DNA from: JAJACP01 sp964350245
GTDB taxonomy: Bacteria > Chlamydiota > Chlamydiia > Chlamydiales > JAAKFR01
Length of the DNA stretch: 44,485 nucleotides
Direction of reading: 5' to 3'
Assembly (NCBI GenBank): GCA_964350245.1
Contig: CAYGJC010000015.1
Span: 1-44,485 of the forward strand
The notes beneath the pieces are model-generated. The model was not told the origin of the DNA. It searched no databases and saw only the letters and a list, made by a program, of their open reading frames with translations. How positions within the stretch are numbered: position 1 is the first letter of the stretch; every line of letters starts with the position of its first letter. This document shows positions 1 to 9,611 of the stretch, piece by piece. A program made the position numbers and the translations under genes.

Positions 1-2
1 AT

Positions 3-131
3 ATGTCAGAACCACAATTAACAGCTTCTTTTACCCTTCCTAGTTGGTGTGAACGCCTTGATTATGAAACGTATAGACTGCACGGAAACCTGCTGACTTA
101 TAGTGTTATCCCCGTGGAATCATTCCCATGA
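3..131 (+). CDS. Small hypothetical protein, possibly cut by the window edge
   Basis: A 42-codon open frame begins with ATG at position 3 and ends in TGA at 129-131. No ribosome binding site can be judged because the window starts here, so this may be the tail of a longer gene. The product is hydrophilic and I do not recognise it. Its stop overlaps the ATG of the next ORF (ATGA at 128-131), so the two are either translationally coupled or one gene split by a frameshift. The second option is attractive because the downstream ORF opens directly with a membrane segment. Confidence 0.35.
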   Translation: MSEPQLTASFTLPSWCERLDYETYRLHGNLLTYSVIPVESFP

Positions 132-364
132 CTTTAAGGTTGCTCCTGGGTGTGGTTGAGGCGGTTGTGGGACTTGTGTTTGTAGGTCTGAGTTTGTGCC
201 TTCTTCCCTGCCGGCCAGAGGTTGGAACAGCAGCGTTGATATGGAGTGGAAAGCACGTTTTACAGGGATTAAAAAGAGCAGTGACAGCGCCTTTGTTTGC
301 GATTCCTTTTGTACACATCTGCTTCTGCTATATGTCGCAAAAAAACAGATTTCAATTTGTTTAG
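128..364 (+). CDS. Small hydrophobic hypothetical membrane protein
   Basis: A 78-aa product with a strongly hydrophobic stretch at about residues 3-28 (LLLGVVEAVVGLVFVG) and a second weaker hydrophobic segment around 53-70. Bilobed hydrophobic small proteins of this kind are common among chlamydial inclusion or envelope proteins, but I cannot assign a family. The ATG sits in an ATGA overlap with the upstream 42-codon ORF. It ends tail-to-tail with uvrA, sharing 4 bases, with no room for a conventional terminator. It could also be the second half of a frameshifted gene. Confidence 0.45.
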   Translation: MTLRLLLGVVEAVVGLVFVGLSLCLLPCRPEVGTAALIWSGKHVLQGLKRAVTAPLFAIPFVHICFCYMSQKNRFQFV

Positions 365-3300
365 CGTAAATATTTTCCGGTGAGAGAAGCCGAAGCATGC
401 GCAATTTCTTCGGGTGTGCCGGCTGCCACAATCTCTCCTCCCTGTTCTCCCGCTCCCGGACCTAGATCAATTACATAGTCACAACTCTCAATCATATCCA
501 CATTGTGTTCGATTAACACCATGGTGTTCCCTTTATCGACTAATCGATGGAGTAAAGCCAGCAGCTTCTCGATATCATCCGGATGTAGGCCAGTCGTTGG
601 TTCATCGAGCAGATAGAGTGTTTTGCCCGTTCCTCTGCGTGCCAGCTCACGGCTTAGCTTCATTCTTTGAGCCTCCCCACCGGAAAGAGACGCCATCTCT
701 TGTCCGAGTTTAAGGTAGTCAAGACCGACAGAAATGAGTGTATCCAAAATGCGACGTACTTTGGGAATCATCTCGAAGACCGTGCGCGCCTCCTCGACGG
801 TCATCTGAAGAAGCTGACCAAAACTTTTTCCTTGGTAGGAGACCTCTAAGCTCACCGGATTGAGTCTCAATCCATTGCATTGATCGCATGTGACACGGAC
901 GGGAGGAAGAAAGAGCATCTCCACTTTTTTGTAGCCAAGCCCCCAACAAGTGGTGCACATCCCCTTACGGTGGTTATAACTGAAGTGCCCTGGTTTCAGC
1001 CCTCTGGTTTGCGCGCCTGCTAAAGAAGCATAAAAGGAGCGTAGGTGGGGGAGTACTTCCACGTAGGTGCCCACATCTGAGCGGACGGTATGGCCGATCG
1101 GATTTTGATCGATCACAATCAGCTTATTAAAGGGGTCTTCTGCTTTTACCAATGGTTCGGCTGTCTTGCGGATCACTTGGTGAAGTAGAGTCGATTTACC
1201 TGACCCAGAGACCCCGGTAAGGGCGGTGAGTGCGCCAATAGGTAGTTTAAAAGAGAGATTTTTGAGGTTATGTACGGAGGCTTTTTCAATGGCAAATGAG
1301 CCTTTTCCTTTCCGTCTTTTTGCTCTTGGGGTGATCTGTTTGCGCCCGGAGAGATAGGCACCGGTAAGTGATTGGGAGTTGTCTAAGATCTCTTTGAAGG
1401 TTCCTCTGGCCGTAATATGGCCGCCATGGTCGCCCGCTCCTGGGCCAAAATCGAGAAGGTAGTCAGCGGTGGCAACGGTTTGTGGATCGTGTTCGACCAT
1501 CAAGAGGGTATTGCCCAGTTCTTTTAGAGAGTGTAGAGCGCGGTTGAGGCGCGCATTGTCATGGGGATGAAGCCCAATGGTGGGTTCATCGAGCACATAG
1601 AGAATACCGGTTAGGCTACTACCGAGTTGGCGGGCTAGTCTGATTCGTTGCGCCTCTCCGTTACTGAGGGTGGGAGCACGTCTATCGAGACTTAAATAGT
1701 TGAGACCAACCTCCACAAGAAAGCCTAGACGTCCTTTGAGTTGTTTCATGACCTCTTCGAGCACTTTGTCACTCTCTAATGTATCGAGGAAATCCAGCGC
1801 TTTTCCAATGGGGATGTGGCAGAGCGAAGCGATCGAATGCCCTTCGATACGCACGTTGCGGGCAAGAGGATTGATCCGCGTGCCCAAACAAGAGATGCAC
1901 TCGATTTCATCCAGAAGGGGAATAAGAGGGCCACGCACCTCTTTGTGGGCATTTCTCCCCGCTTTGGCCAAAATCGGCTGAATGCCGAGCCAGCGGAAGC
2001 GAAATCCCTTTTTGGTTTCAATCCACTTCTCCTCAGGAGAGCCATTTAGGAGAAGTTGCAGTTGAAAAGAGGTGAGGCTACTCAGCGTTGAGGCAGGATC
2101 GATCCCTTCCTGTTTAAGGAAACGCTCGAAAAGGGGGAGGTGGGGCCGTGTCCACAAGAGGCGTATCAAACCGATAACAGACAGATCCATGATTTCTTCA
2201 TTGTGGGTGAGATTGGCTCCATATTGGTAGCCAAGCCCTTGACAGTCGGGACACATTCCTTCAGGACCATTGAAAGAGAATGTGTGAGGAGTAATCGGAG
2301 GATACGACTTTCCAGTGCTCTCTACTGTGAAGGAGAGGTTGTAAATCTGGTCGCCTTCCTCACGCATGACCCCAACTTTTCCATTGGAGAGATGTGCCGC
2401 ATTTTCAACCGCTTCAAAAAGGCGACTTTCGATTTGCGAGCTCACTTTCAAACGGTCGATCACAAGATCGATCTCTTGTTTGCGCCGTCGATCGAAAGGG
2501 ATCTCCTCATCTAATTCGTAAAGGGTGCGGTTGAGACGGATACGGACAAAACCGAGCCTGCGGAACCTAGCCAGTAGATCATCGAAAACTTCCCCTTTTT
2601 GGAGCTCAATGGGAGCAAAAAGAGTGATTTTTTCCCCTGCAGGAAGGTTTAGGATTTGCGTGACTACGTATTCTTTGGTAATCGATTTGATAGGCTCTCC
2701 GGTTTCAGGGCAGTAAGGAGTGCCTAATCTTGCAAAAAGAATGCGGAGGTAGTCATAGATTTCGGTCATCGTTCCGACCGTGCTACGGGGATTGCCGGCA
2801 GCCGCTTTTTGCTCAATTGCAATGGCGGGGGAAAGCCCTTCGATTTGTGAGACTTTCGGTTTAGGCATCTGCCTCACAAACTGCCGTGCATAGGGAGTGA
2901 GTGATTCGATATAGCGCCTCTGCCCCTCGGCGTAGATCGTATCAAAGGCAAGAGAGCTTTTTCCCGATCCAGAAGGTCCTGTGCAAATGGTGAGTTTTTG
3001 GCGGGGCACTTGCAGATCGAGGTGTTTGAGATTGTTTTGAGCTGCGCCTTTAACAGAGATGGTCCGTAGCTCATCGGTTCGACTCTCTTTTTGCGCAGAG
3101 GGCGTTCTTTTTGGGGGATGCAGAATCGCCTCCAGCGCTTGACCTGTGGGGGTATCCATTTTTCCCAGTTTCTCAGGAGTGCCGGCTGCAACGAGAGTAC
3201 CTCCTCCCTCACCTCCTTCCGGGCCCATATCAAGGATCCAGTCGGCCGTTTTGATTACATCCATGTTGTGCTCAATCACAAGAACAGTATTGCCACGCTC

Positions 3301-5931
3301 GACGAGCTCGTTTAAGACACCCAAAAGGGCTTTGATGTCATGAAAATGGAGCCCCGTTGTGGGTTCATCAAGGATGTAGAGGGTGTTACCCGTCCCTGGG
3401 CGGGCCAGCTCCTTAGCGAGTTTAATCCGTTGCGCTTCCCCGCCAGATAGGGTTGTTGAGGGTTGGCCGAGGGTAATGTACTCCATTCCCACTTTAGCCA
3501 GCACATCTAGCTTTCGCTTTAAAACCGGGATATTGGCAAAAAAGTCAGAGGCTTCGCCCACGGTCATCTCAAGAACATCATGGATGTTCTTTCCTTTGTA
3601 ATGAATAGAGAGCGTTTCGTGGTCAAAGCGTTTGCCCTTACAGCTTTGGCAAGTGACCCACTGATCCTCTAAAAAATCCATATCGATGCGGACCATGCCC
3701 ATACCACGGCACTGGGGGCAGGATCCATCCCGGACATTGAAGCTAAACCGTCCTGCGGCATACCCTCTGGCGACGCTATCGGGTAGTTGTGTAAAAAGAT
3801 TCCGGATTTCGTCGAAGACTTTGATGTAGGTGGCTGGGTTAGAGCGGGGTGTGCGGCCGATGGGGGATTGATCGATGGCAATCACCTTATCTATTTGTTC
3901 CATCCCGTCAATTTTCTTAAACACGCCCACCTTGTGCTCAGCATGATGGAGATGGTTGGCTAGGGCTGGATAGAGAGTATCGGAGATAAGAGAGGATTTT
4001 CCCGAACCGGACACTCCCGTCACAGCGATCATCACTCCCAGAGGAAATTTGACGTTCACTCCTTTGAGGTTGTTATGAGCGGCTCCCTTAATTTGAATCG
4101 CTGCCTGTGCAGGCTTTCTTCTTTGAGGGGGAGTCGGAATGGTCTCTCTTCCGCTCAAATATTTGCCTGTAAGAGAAAGAGGATGGTCAAGTAGTTCTTG
4201 CAGAGAGCCATTCACCAGAATCTCACCTCCCAAAATACCTGGTCCCGGTCCAAAATCCACCACCCGATCCGCCTCCCAGATCGTTTCCTCATCGTGTTCA
4301 ACCACAATAACCGTATTCCCTACATCCCGCAGCCGCTTGAGGGTGGCGATTAGCTTACGGTTATCACGCGGGTGAAGACCGATAGAGGGTTCATCTAGAA
4401 TGTAGGTGACGCCGACCAAGCCACATCCCACTTGTGAAGCGAGTCGTACACGCTGCGCCTCTCCACCGGAGAGAGTCGGAGCTGTGCGATCGAGACAGAG
4501 ATAGTGAAGCCCAACATCCACAAGAAATTGAAGACGCTCGGAGATCTCCTTGATGAGCTCGTCAGCAATTTGTCGCTCTAGGGAGTCAAGTTTAAGGCTT
4601 TGAAAAAAGGCTAACATCTTTCCGATGGGCTCGGCGCACAGCTCTGAGATTCTTTTTCCCGCCAGCTGTGTCGCAGCCGGATAGGCGCGCAGCCTAGATC
4701 CTTTGCAATCGGGGCAGATCTGTTCATGCAAAAGCTCCCGCATGTTTTTCCGATAGCTTTCGCTTTTTGCCTCGCTAAAGCGCTGTTTTGCCTCCCAAAT
4801 CACTCCTTGCCAGCGGACGTAATCGGTCCATGTTTGAGGACGAGAGGGATGGACAAAGTGCATCTGCGTCCATTTTTTTTCTGTCCCGTATAGAAAAACT
4901 TTTTTCGCTTTTTCAGAGAGGTCTTTCCACGGTGTGTGCACATCAAAGTCATAGAGCTCAGCTAAATTGTTGTAGATATTTCCGTAGCGTACTGTCTCAT
5001 ACGAGCTGGCGATCGAGCAGGTGTTTTCAGCGATACTTTTTTCAGGGTCAATGATCTTATCGAGATCAAACTCTTGTGTAATACCGAGCCCACCACAGGT
5101 CATACACATCCCTGTGGGGCTGTTAAAAGAAAAGTCGTGCGGTTCAAGCGATGAGTAGTAGAGGCCTGATTGGGGTGAGTAGGCGTGTGTTGAGTAGAGT
5201 GTCTCCTCTTTTTGGTCAGCGTCGTAGACAGTGAGCACTCCATTACCCAGCTCCAATCCGGCCACCACGCCCTCCGCAATCCGCGAAGCGTTTTCAGGCG
5301 TTACAGTGAGGCGGTCGATGACGATTTCAATGTCATGGGAGAGATTTTTATCGAGGGAGATCTCTTCACTGAGATCGACAAATGTTCCATCGACGCGTGC
5401 TCTCATGTAGCCTTTTCTAAGAAAGAGTTGGAAATCTTCTTTAAATTCCCCTTTTTTTCCACGGGCAAAGGGAGCAAGTAGGACGAGTTTGGTGTTGGGG
5501 CAGAGCGCTTGGATTTTTTTGATGATACGCTCTTTACTTTGGGGTGAGACCGGCTCACCGCTAACAGGACAGTAGGGAGTGCCGATGCGGGCATAGAGTA
5601 CGCGAAGATAGTCATAGATCTCAGTCATTGTCCCCACTGTCGATCTAGGATTTTTGCCTGCGCTTTTCTGCTCAATGGAGATGGTAGGGGAGAGTCCCGA
5701 AACGTGCTCGACATCAGGCTTGCTTAAATCACCCATATAGCGACGCGCGAATGAGGAGAGCGACTCGATGTAGCGGCGCTGTCCTTCAACAAACAGAGTA
5801 TCGAAGGCCAGAGAGGACTTTCCTGACCCCGAGACCCCAGTAAAGACAATTAACTCATTGGTATTTAAAGTTAAATTAACACTTTTTAGGTTGTGAACAC
5901 GAACTTTTTTTAAGGTGATTTCTTGTTTCAT
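361..5931 (-). CDS. uvrA: Double-length excinuclease ABC subunit A (UvrA)
   Basis: This is the damage-recognition ATPase of nucleotide excision repair, acting with UvrB and UvrC on lesions in DNA. The protein has about 1856 residues, roughly twice the usual 940, and is two complete UvrA units in tandem. Four Walker A motifs of the G(V/P)SGSGKS type lie near residues 32, 640, 985 and 1575. Each unit has its ABC signature (LSGGEAQR or LSNGEAQR) and CxxC zinc modules. The second half begins near residue 950. The chlamydial UvrA is known to be such a fusion. The open frame runs upstream to 6297, but that part is antisense to pyk. The ATG at 5931 starts a typical UvrA N-terminus (MKQEITLKKVRVHNLKSV). 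It is divergent from pyk with 58 bp between them. Confidence 0.97.
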   Translation of the reverse strand: MKQEITLKKVRVHNLKSVNLTLNTNELIVFTGVSGSGKSSLAFDTLFVEGQRRYIESLSSFARRYMGDLSKPDVEHVSGLSPTISIEQKSAGKNPRSTVGTMTEIYDYLRVLYARIGTPYCPVSGEPVSPQSKERIIKKIQALCPNTKLVLLAPFARGKKGEFKEDFQLFLRKGYMRARVDGTFVDLSEEISLDKNLSHDIEIVIDRLTVTPENASRIAEGVVAGLELGNGVLTVYDADQKEETLYSTHAYSPQSGLYYSSLEPHDFSFNSPTGMCMTCGGLGITQEFDLDKIIDPEKSIAENTCSIASSYETVRYGNIYNNLAELYDFDVHTPWKDLSEKAKKVFLYGTEKKWTQMHFVHPSRPQTWTDYVRWQGVIWEAKQRFSEAKSESYRKNMRELLHEQICPDCKGSRLRAYPAATQLAGKRISELCAEPIGKMLAFFQSLKLDSLERQIADELIKEISERLQFLVDVGLHYLCLDRTAPTLSGGEAQRVRLASQVGCGLVGVTYILDEPSIGLHPRDNRKLIATLKRLRDVGNTVIVVEHDEETIWEADRVVDFGPGPGILGGEILVNGSLQELLDHPLSLTGKYLSGRETIPTPPQRRKPAQAAIQIKGAAHNNLKGVNVKFPLGVMIAVTGVSGSGKSSLISDTLYPALANHLHHAEHKVGVFKKIDGMEQIDKVIAIDQSPIGRTPRSNPATYIKVFDEIRNLFTQLPDSVARGYAAGRFSFNVRDGSCPQCRGMGMVRIDMDFLEDQWVTCQSCKGKRFDHETLSIHYKGKNIHDVLEMTVGEASDFFANIPVLKRKLDVLAKVGMEYITLGQPSTTLSGGEAQRIKLAKELARPGTGNTLYILDEPTTGLHFHDIKALLGVLNELVERGNTVLVIEHNMDVIKTADWILDMGPEGGEGGGTLVAAGTPEKLGKMDTPTGQALEAILHPPKRTPSAQKESRTDELRTISVKGAAQNNLKHLDLQVPRQKLTICTGPSGSGKSSLAFDTIYAEGQRRYIESLTPYARQFVRQMPKPKVSQIEGLSPAIAIEQKAAAGNPRSTVGTMTEIYDYLRILFARLGTPYCPETGEPIKSITKEYVVTQILNLPAGEKITLFAPIELQKGEVFDDLLARFRRLGFVRIRLNRTLYELDEEIPFDRRRKQEIDLVIDRLKVSSQIESRLFEAVENAAHLSNGKVGVMREEGDQIYNLSFTVESTGKSYPPITPHTFSFNGPEGMCPDCQGLGYQYGANLTHNEEIMDLSVIGLIRLLWTRPHLPLFERFLKQEGIDPASTLSSLTSFQLQLLLNGSPEEKWIETKKGFRFRWLGIQPILAKAGRNAHKEVRGPLIPLLDEIECISCLGTRINPLARNVRIEGHSIASLCHIPIGKALDFLDTLESDKVLEEVMKQLKGRLGFLVEVGLNYLSLDRRAPTLSNGEAQRIRLARQLGSSLTGILYVLDEPTIGLHPHDNARLNRALHSLKELGNTLLMVEHDPQTVATADYLLDFGPGAGDHGGHITARGTFKEILDNSQSLTGAYLSGRKQITPRAKRRKGKGSFAIEKASVHNLKNLSFKLPIGALTALTGVSGSGKSTLLHQVIRKTAEPLVKAEDPFNKLIVIDQNPIGHTVRSDVGTYVEVLPHLRSFYASLAGAQTRGLKPGHFSYNHRKGMCTTCWGLGYKKVEMLFLPPVRVTCDQCNGLRLNPVSLEVSYQGKSFGQLLQMTVEEARTVFEMIPKVRRILDTLISVGLDYLKLGQEMASLSGGEAQRMKLSRELARRGTGKTLYLLDEPTTGLHPDDIEKLLALLHRLVDKGNTMVLIEHNVDMIESCDYVIDLGPGAGEQGGEIVAAGTPEEIAHASASLTGKYLR

Positions 5932-5989
5932 TGCCCAAACATAATATGCTTCTAGAAAATATTGAGCAAACTTGGTATCAAGGTTCTGC

Positions 5990-7747
5990 ATGGTTAATCG
6001 CACGAAAATTGTCTGTACAATGGGTCCCGCTGTTGCCTCATCTGAAAGGATAGAGGATTTAATCGATGCGGGCATGAATGTGGCGCGTCTCAACTTTAGC
6101 CACGGTTCCCACGAAGAGCACGGTAGAGTGATCGGTTTACTCAAACAGGCACGGGAGAAAAAAAAGGTTCCACTTGCCATCATGCTCGATACCAAAGGGC
6201 CCGAAATCCGCTTGGGTAAGCTCAAAAAGGAAAACCTTCCTTTAAAAGAGGGCTCCCAAATCTGGTTGGTTAAAGATGAAGTCGAGGGAGACAGCAATCA
6301 AATCACTCTGACACCAGCTTCTGCTTTGGATGGGCTGCAAAAAGATATGTTTATCTTACTCGACGATGGCTACATCATTACTCATGTTGTGGAGGTCAGT
6401 TCAAGAGGTGTTAAGGTCGAAGTCGACCATGGGGGTGAAATCCGTTCTTTGCGTGGAGTGAATATTCCCGGTGTTGAAATTGATCTGCCCCCCATGACAG
6501 ACAAAGACGTTGAAGATATCCGTTTTGGTTGTCAGCAGGATGTTGATTTAATTGCTGCCTCTTTCATTCGTTCTGCTGATCATGTGCTTGCCATCAAAAA
6601 ATTGCTCGAAGAAGAGGGTAAACATGATATAGCCGTGATTGCTAAAATCGAAAACAGGCAAGGTGTTCACAATTTCGATAGCATCGTGCAGGTTGCCGAT
6701 GGCATTATGGTAGCGCGAGGAGATTTAGGTGTGGAAATGCCACTCACGCACGTTCCTCGCCTTCAAAAAATGATGATTCGTAAGAGTTATTTGGCAGCAA
6801 AACCTTCTGTTACAGCGACTCAAATGCTCGAATCGATGATAGTCAATCCCCGCCCAACTCGTGCGGAGGCTTCGGATGTGGCAAATGCGATCTATGACAG
6901 CACCTCGGCTGTGATGCTTTCAGGGGAAACGGCAGTAGGCAGCTACCCGATCGAGGTCGTGAAGGTGATGAATGCTATCATTACTGAGACGGAGGGTGAT
7001 TTCAGTTACTACGAGTTTTTCAAACATGGGACGCAACGGGTTTTTTACGATGTCCCCTCATCTGTGACCCAAGCGAGTGTCAACACGGCTTATAGCGCTA
7101 ATGCAAAGGCCATTTTTGCCTTTACAACCAGTGGTTCCACGGCCCGCCTTCTCTCCCGGCTTCGCCCCGAAATGCCGATTATTGCCATGACTCCTAGCCT
7201 GAAGGTATATCATCAATTGGCGCTCTGCTGGGGAGTGATCCCACTGTTGCGTGGTGAGGTTCAAGATATCGAAGATGCCAAAAGGTGGATCAGCTCGTTT
7301 GCCCTTGAAAGGGGAATTGTGCAGTATGGGGATCTGGTTGTCATCACAGCGGGCACCCCCTTTGGCAGGGCGGGCACTACAAACATGATGATCGTGGATA
7401 GTATTGGAGATGTTCTTGTGCGCGGGAGTAAGGGAGAGGGAACCCGTGTACATGGAAAGATCGTCCTTCATCCGTCACCTGAGGGGCAAGCGTATACTGT
7501 GCGAGGTAAAATCATCGTTTTGAATAGCTGTGATGAGAGTTATCTATCTCTTTTGAAGAGTGCCGCTGGCGTGGTCATGCAGAATCATGTCGATGATACC
7601 GATTCTGAGCAGTATCTAAAAAAAATCGCTACCCAGCTTGATTTACCCTATATTCTGCGAGCAGAGGGGGCAAGCGACGTGCTTCGTGATGAACAGCTTG
7701 TTACCTTAGATCCTCTGGGGGCTCTTGTCTACAAAGGGATCATCTAA
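5990..7747 (+). CDS. pyk: Pyruvate kinase with extra C-terminal domain
   Basis: Catalyses phosphoenolpyruvate + ADP to pyruvate + ATP, the last step of glycolysis, in the cytosol. Visible motifs are NRTKIVCTMGPA at the N-terminus, the active-site AKIENRQGV, the MVARGDLGVE loop, TQMLESMI and the ANAIYDSTSAVMLSGETA segment. It has 585 aa from the ATG at 5990, which has AAGG 6 bases upstream. An open TTG at 5972 lacks a binding site. The length is about 100 aa more than a minimal pyruvate kinase. The extra C-terminus resembles the PEP-utiliser-like extra domain of Bacillus pyruvate kinase, but I do not see the TSHAA phosphohistidine-type motif. It is divergent from uvrA, a pairing also known from Chlamydia. 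Confidence 0.96.
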   Translation: MVNRTKIVCTMGPAVASSERIEDLIDAGMNVARLNFSHGSHEEHGRVIGLLKQAREKKKVPLAIMLDTKGPEIRLGKLKKENLPLKEGSQIWLVKDEVEGDSNQITLTPASALDGLQKDMFILLDDGYIITHVVEVSSRGVKVEVDHGGEIRSLRGVNIPGVEIDLPPMTDKDVEDIRFGCQQDVDLIAASFIRSADHVLAIKKLLEEEGKHDIAVIAKIENRQGVHNFDSIVQVADGIMVARGDLGVEMPLTHVPRLQKMMIRKSYLAAKPSVTATQMLESMIVNPRPTRAEASDVANAIYDSTSAVMLSGETAVGSYPIEVVKVMNAIITETEGDFSYYEFFKHGTQRVFYDVPSSVTQASVNTAYSANAKAIFAFTTSGSTARLLSRLRPEMPIIAMTPSLKVYHQLALCWGVIPLLRGEVQDIEDAKRWISSFALERGIVQYGDLVVITAGTPFGRAGTTNMMIVDSIGDVLVRGSKGEGTRVHGKIVLHPSPEGQAYTVRGKIIVLNSCDESYLSLLKSAAGVVMQNHVDDTDSEQYLKKIATQLDLPYILRAEGASDVLRDEQLVTLDPLGALVYKGII

Positions 7748-8430
7748 GTCCGGCCAGCATAGATCAGCGAAAGAGCAGCCAACGGCGCTGTATCTGTTCT
7801 TAAGACCCACGGGTGGAGCTGGACTCCTTTTGCGTGCAGGGTCTCAAGAATTTTCTCCTCATCCGGCGTGAATCCAGCCTCGGGACCTACAAAAAAGCAG
7901 AGTCCCCCCTTTTTTTCTAAGACGGAGAGAAAAGGAGGCGCCCCTTGCGCAAGAGAGCCGTAGTAGGCAGCTAAGGTAAGCGGCTTCCACTGGACAAGAG
8001 GGGGCTTGATTTGGATGGAGGGAAGGTCCAGGCGGCCACACTGTTTCATCGCCGCAATCGTAATCTGTTTTGCCCGTTCATACTGATTTGATGAGAGTTC
8101 TTTTTTCTCGCTTTTTTGTCCCGGAAAGAGCCACAACTCAGTCATTCCAAGCTCAGTTCCCTTTTCTACGATGGTGTCGAGTCGGTTCAGGCGTGGAAAA
8201 GCCTGACATAGAATGACAGGAGGAGGGGGAGCGTACTCATCTAGGGAGATAATTTCAGCGGTATGTGCAGACTTGAGTATGGCTCGTGCGAGTTGATTAT
8301 GTCCGTTAACCAGCTCAATGGCATCACCCTGGTGTAAACGCATCACCTTCAGATGACGTGTTTCCTCCTGCAGATTCACTTCTGCATGCAGGGTAAAGGG
8401 GGCATCTATATAGAAACGGTTGTGTGGCAT
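7744..8430 (-). CDS. rsmE: 16S rRNA m3U1498 methyltransferase RsmE
   Basis: SAM-dependent SPOUT-class methyltransferase that modifies U1498 of 16S rRNA. The 228-aa product has the family N-terminus (HNRFYID followed by RHLKVMRLHQGDAI) and the knotted C-terminal SAM site (FFVGPEAGFTPDEE, then LHPWVLRTDTAPLAAL). The family usually has about 230-245 aa, so it is full length. It is the last gene of the minus-strand folP-cdaA operon. Its ATG lies 25 bases inside the end of htrB, so translation is probably coupled. Its stop overlaps the pyk stop tail-to-tail by 4 bases. Confidence 0.93.
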   Translation of the reverse strand: MPHNRFYIDAPFTLHAEVNLQEETRHLKVMRLHQGDAIELVNGHNQLARAILKSAHTAEIISLDEYAPPPPVILCQAFPRLNRLDTIVEKGTELGMTELWLFPGQKSEKKELSSNQYERAKQITIAAMKQCGRLDLPSIQIKPPLVQWKPLTLAAYYGSLAQGAPPFLSVLEKKGGLCFFVGPEAGFTPDEEKILETLHAKGVQLHPWVLRTDTAPLAALSLIYAGRT

Positions 8431-9611
8431 TCAGGCTTCACCAAGGTTTGGATCATGATTTGCTTCTCTTGAGGAAGGGAGATTGCCTTAAAGGCGCCCA
8501 GCCTACGGAAGTGTTTACGTAGGCGGGGCAAGTCATAAAAATCGAGCACCAGCTGATAGCGCCAATCACGCACATAAAGATCTTCCTCCTTTTCGTAAAA
8601 ACGGATCTCTTCCCCGGGGATAGAGCATCCTTGCGGGGCAAAGAAAGTGAGAAAACTTTTGGGATAAATCTTTCGCAGAACCGGAACGATCTCTAAATTA
8701 GGCTGAAGGGGCAGAACAATCAGGATGAAGCCATAACGGTAGATCCGCTTCACATGATCCACTCCTTGTTGCTTCCATCGGTCATGCACCCACATCCATT
8801 GCTCTGGACACTCTTGAATGCTTTTTTCGAGCCGTTGCATGGCTAGGTCCATCATGCGTGGTACATCTTCTTTAATCGATATTTTGGGGTTAGGCCAGAT
8901 AGGTGAGGAACCCTTAATCTCATAGCGGCGTCCCACCCTTTTGGTTGTCCCGACGACAATCGGACATCCCGTTTTGTAAGCCAAAAGAGCAGGGGAGGAG
9001 GCAGTCCAGGCTCGCGTTCCAAAAAGAGGATAGGAATAGGGACTGCTGGGAAAGGCTTGATCACCTACAATGCCTAAAAATTCGCCTCTTTTCAAAGCGC
9101 GCACTCCTTGATGGATCGCGCTTTTAGTCATCACAATCTTTCCTCCATACATCTCTCGGACAGAGAGGACCCAGCGGTAGAGTCGTTGATTTTTGATGGG
9201 GCGTCCTATGGCAATTCCCGGGGAGCGAGCGGTGACAGCTAGAAAGGGGATTTCCCAATTGGCCTGGTGCGCGCTGAGAAAAATCACACCCTGTTTTTTC
9301 CTTAGAAGATCAGCGATTTCGCTCTTTTCTTCGAGCAAAACGAGTTGGTCTAACCGCTTTTTATTCAAATAGAAGAATTCAAGCAAAGTGATCATTAAAT
9401 TCTGAAAAGAGGCAATGGCAAGCTTTTTTCGCTCCTTCTCGCTTTTTGTCTCGCCATAAGCAATAGCGAGATTTGTTAACGCTTTTTTGCGAAAAGGACG
9501 GTGAAGATAGAAAGCGATCCATCCTGAAAACCGGCCAAAAGCAAATAGAGCTCTATGGGGAAGAAGAGCAATAAAAAAGCCAAAAAAACGAATAAAAAAA
9601 TAGCTAATCAT
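8406..9611 (-). CDS. htrB: Lipid A acyltransferase, HtrB/LpxL family
   Basis: Inner-membrane acyltransferase expected to add a secondary acyl chain to lipid A using acyl-ACP. The 401-aa protein has an N-terminal membrane anchor, the catalytic H(x4)E motif (HQANWE, near residue 114), a GDQA motif and the family closing motif CPEQWMWVHDRWK. After that come about 110 residues not present in E. coli LpxL, which I cannot assign. The ATG overlaps the glycosyltransferase stop (ATGA). The association with a WaaG-like transferase upstream supports an LPS role. C. trachomatis has an htrB next to the cdaR/cdaA genes (CT010, from memory). Confidence 0.9.
   Translation of the reverse strand: MISYFFIRFFGFFIALLPHRALFAFGRFSGWIAFYLHRPFRKKALTNLAIAYGETKSEKERKKLAIASFQNLMITLLEFFYLNKKRLDQLVLLEEKSEIADLLRKKQGVIFLSAHQANWEIPFLAVTARSPGIAIGRPIKNQRLYRWVLSVREMYGGKIVMTKSAIHQGVRALKRGEFLGIVGDQAFPSSPYSYPLFGTRAWTASSPALLAYKTGCPIVVGTTKRVGRRYEIKGSSPIWPNPKISIKEDVPRMMDLAMQRLEKSIQECPEQWMWVHDRWKQQGVDHVKRIYRYGFILIVLPLQPNLEIVPVLRKIYPKSFLTFFAPQGCSIPGEEIRFYEKEEDLYVRDWRYQLVLDFYDLPRLRKHFRRLGAFKAISLPQEKQIMIQTLVKPECHTTVSI

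Noticed and set aside
2140..2514. 124-aa plus-strand frame inside uvrA
   Set aside because: It is a shadow of the UvrA coding strand with no ribosome binding site or family features.
5932..6297. Extension of the uvrA frame by 122 codons upstream of 5931
   Set aside because: It is antisense to the start of pyruvate kinase, has no similarity to UvrA, and the ATG at 5931 begins the conserved N-terminus.
7058..7471. 137-aa minus-strand frame inside pyk
   Set aside because: It is antisense to well-conserved pyruvate kinase coding sequence.
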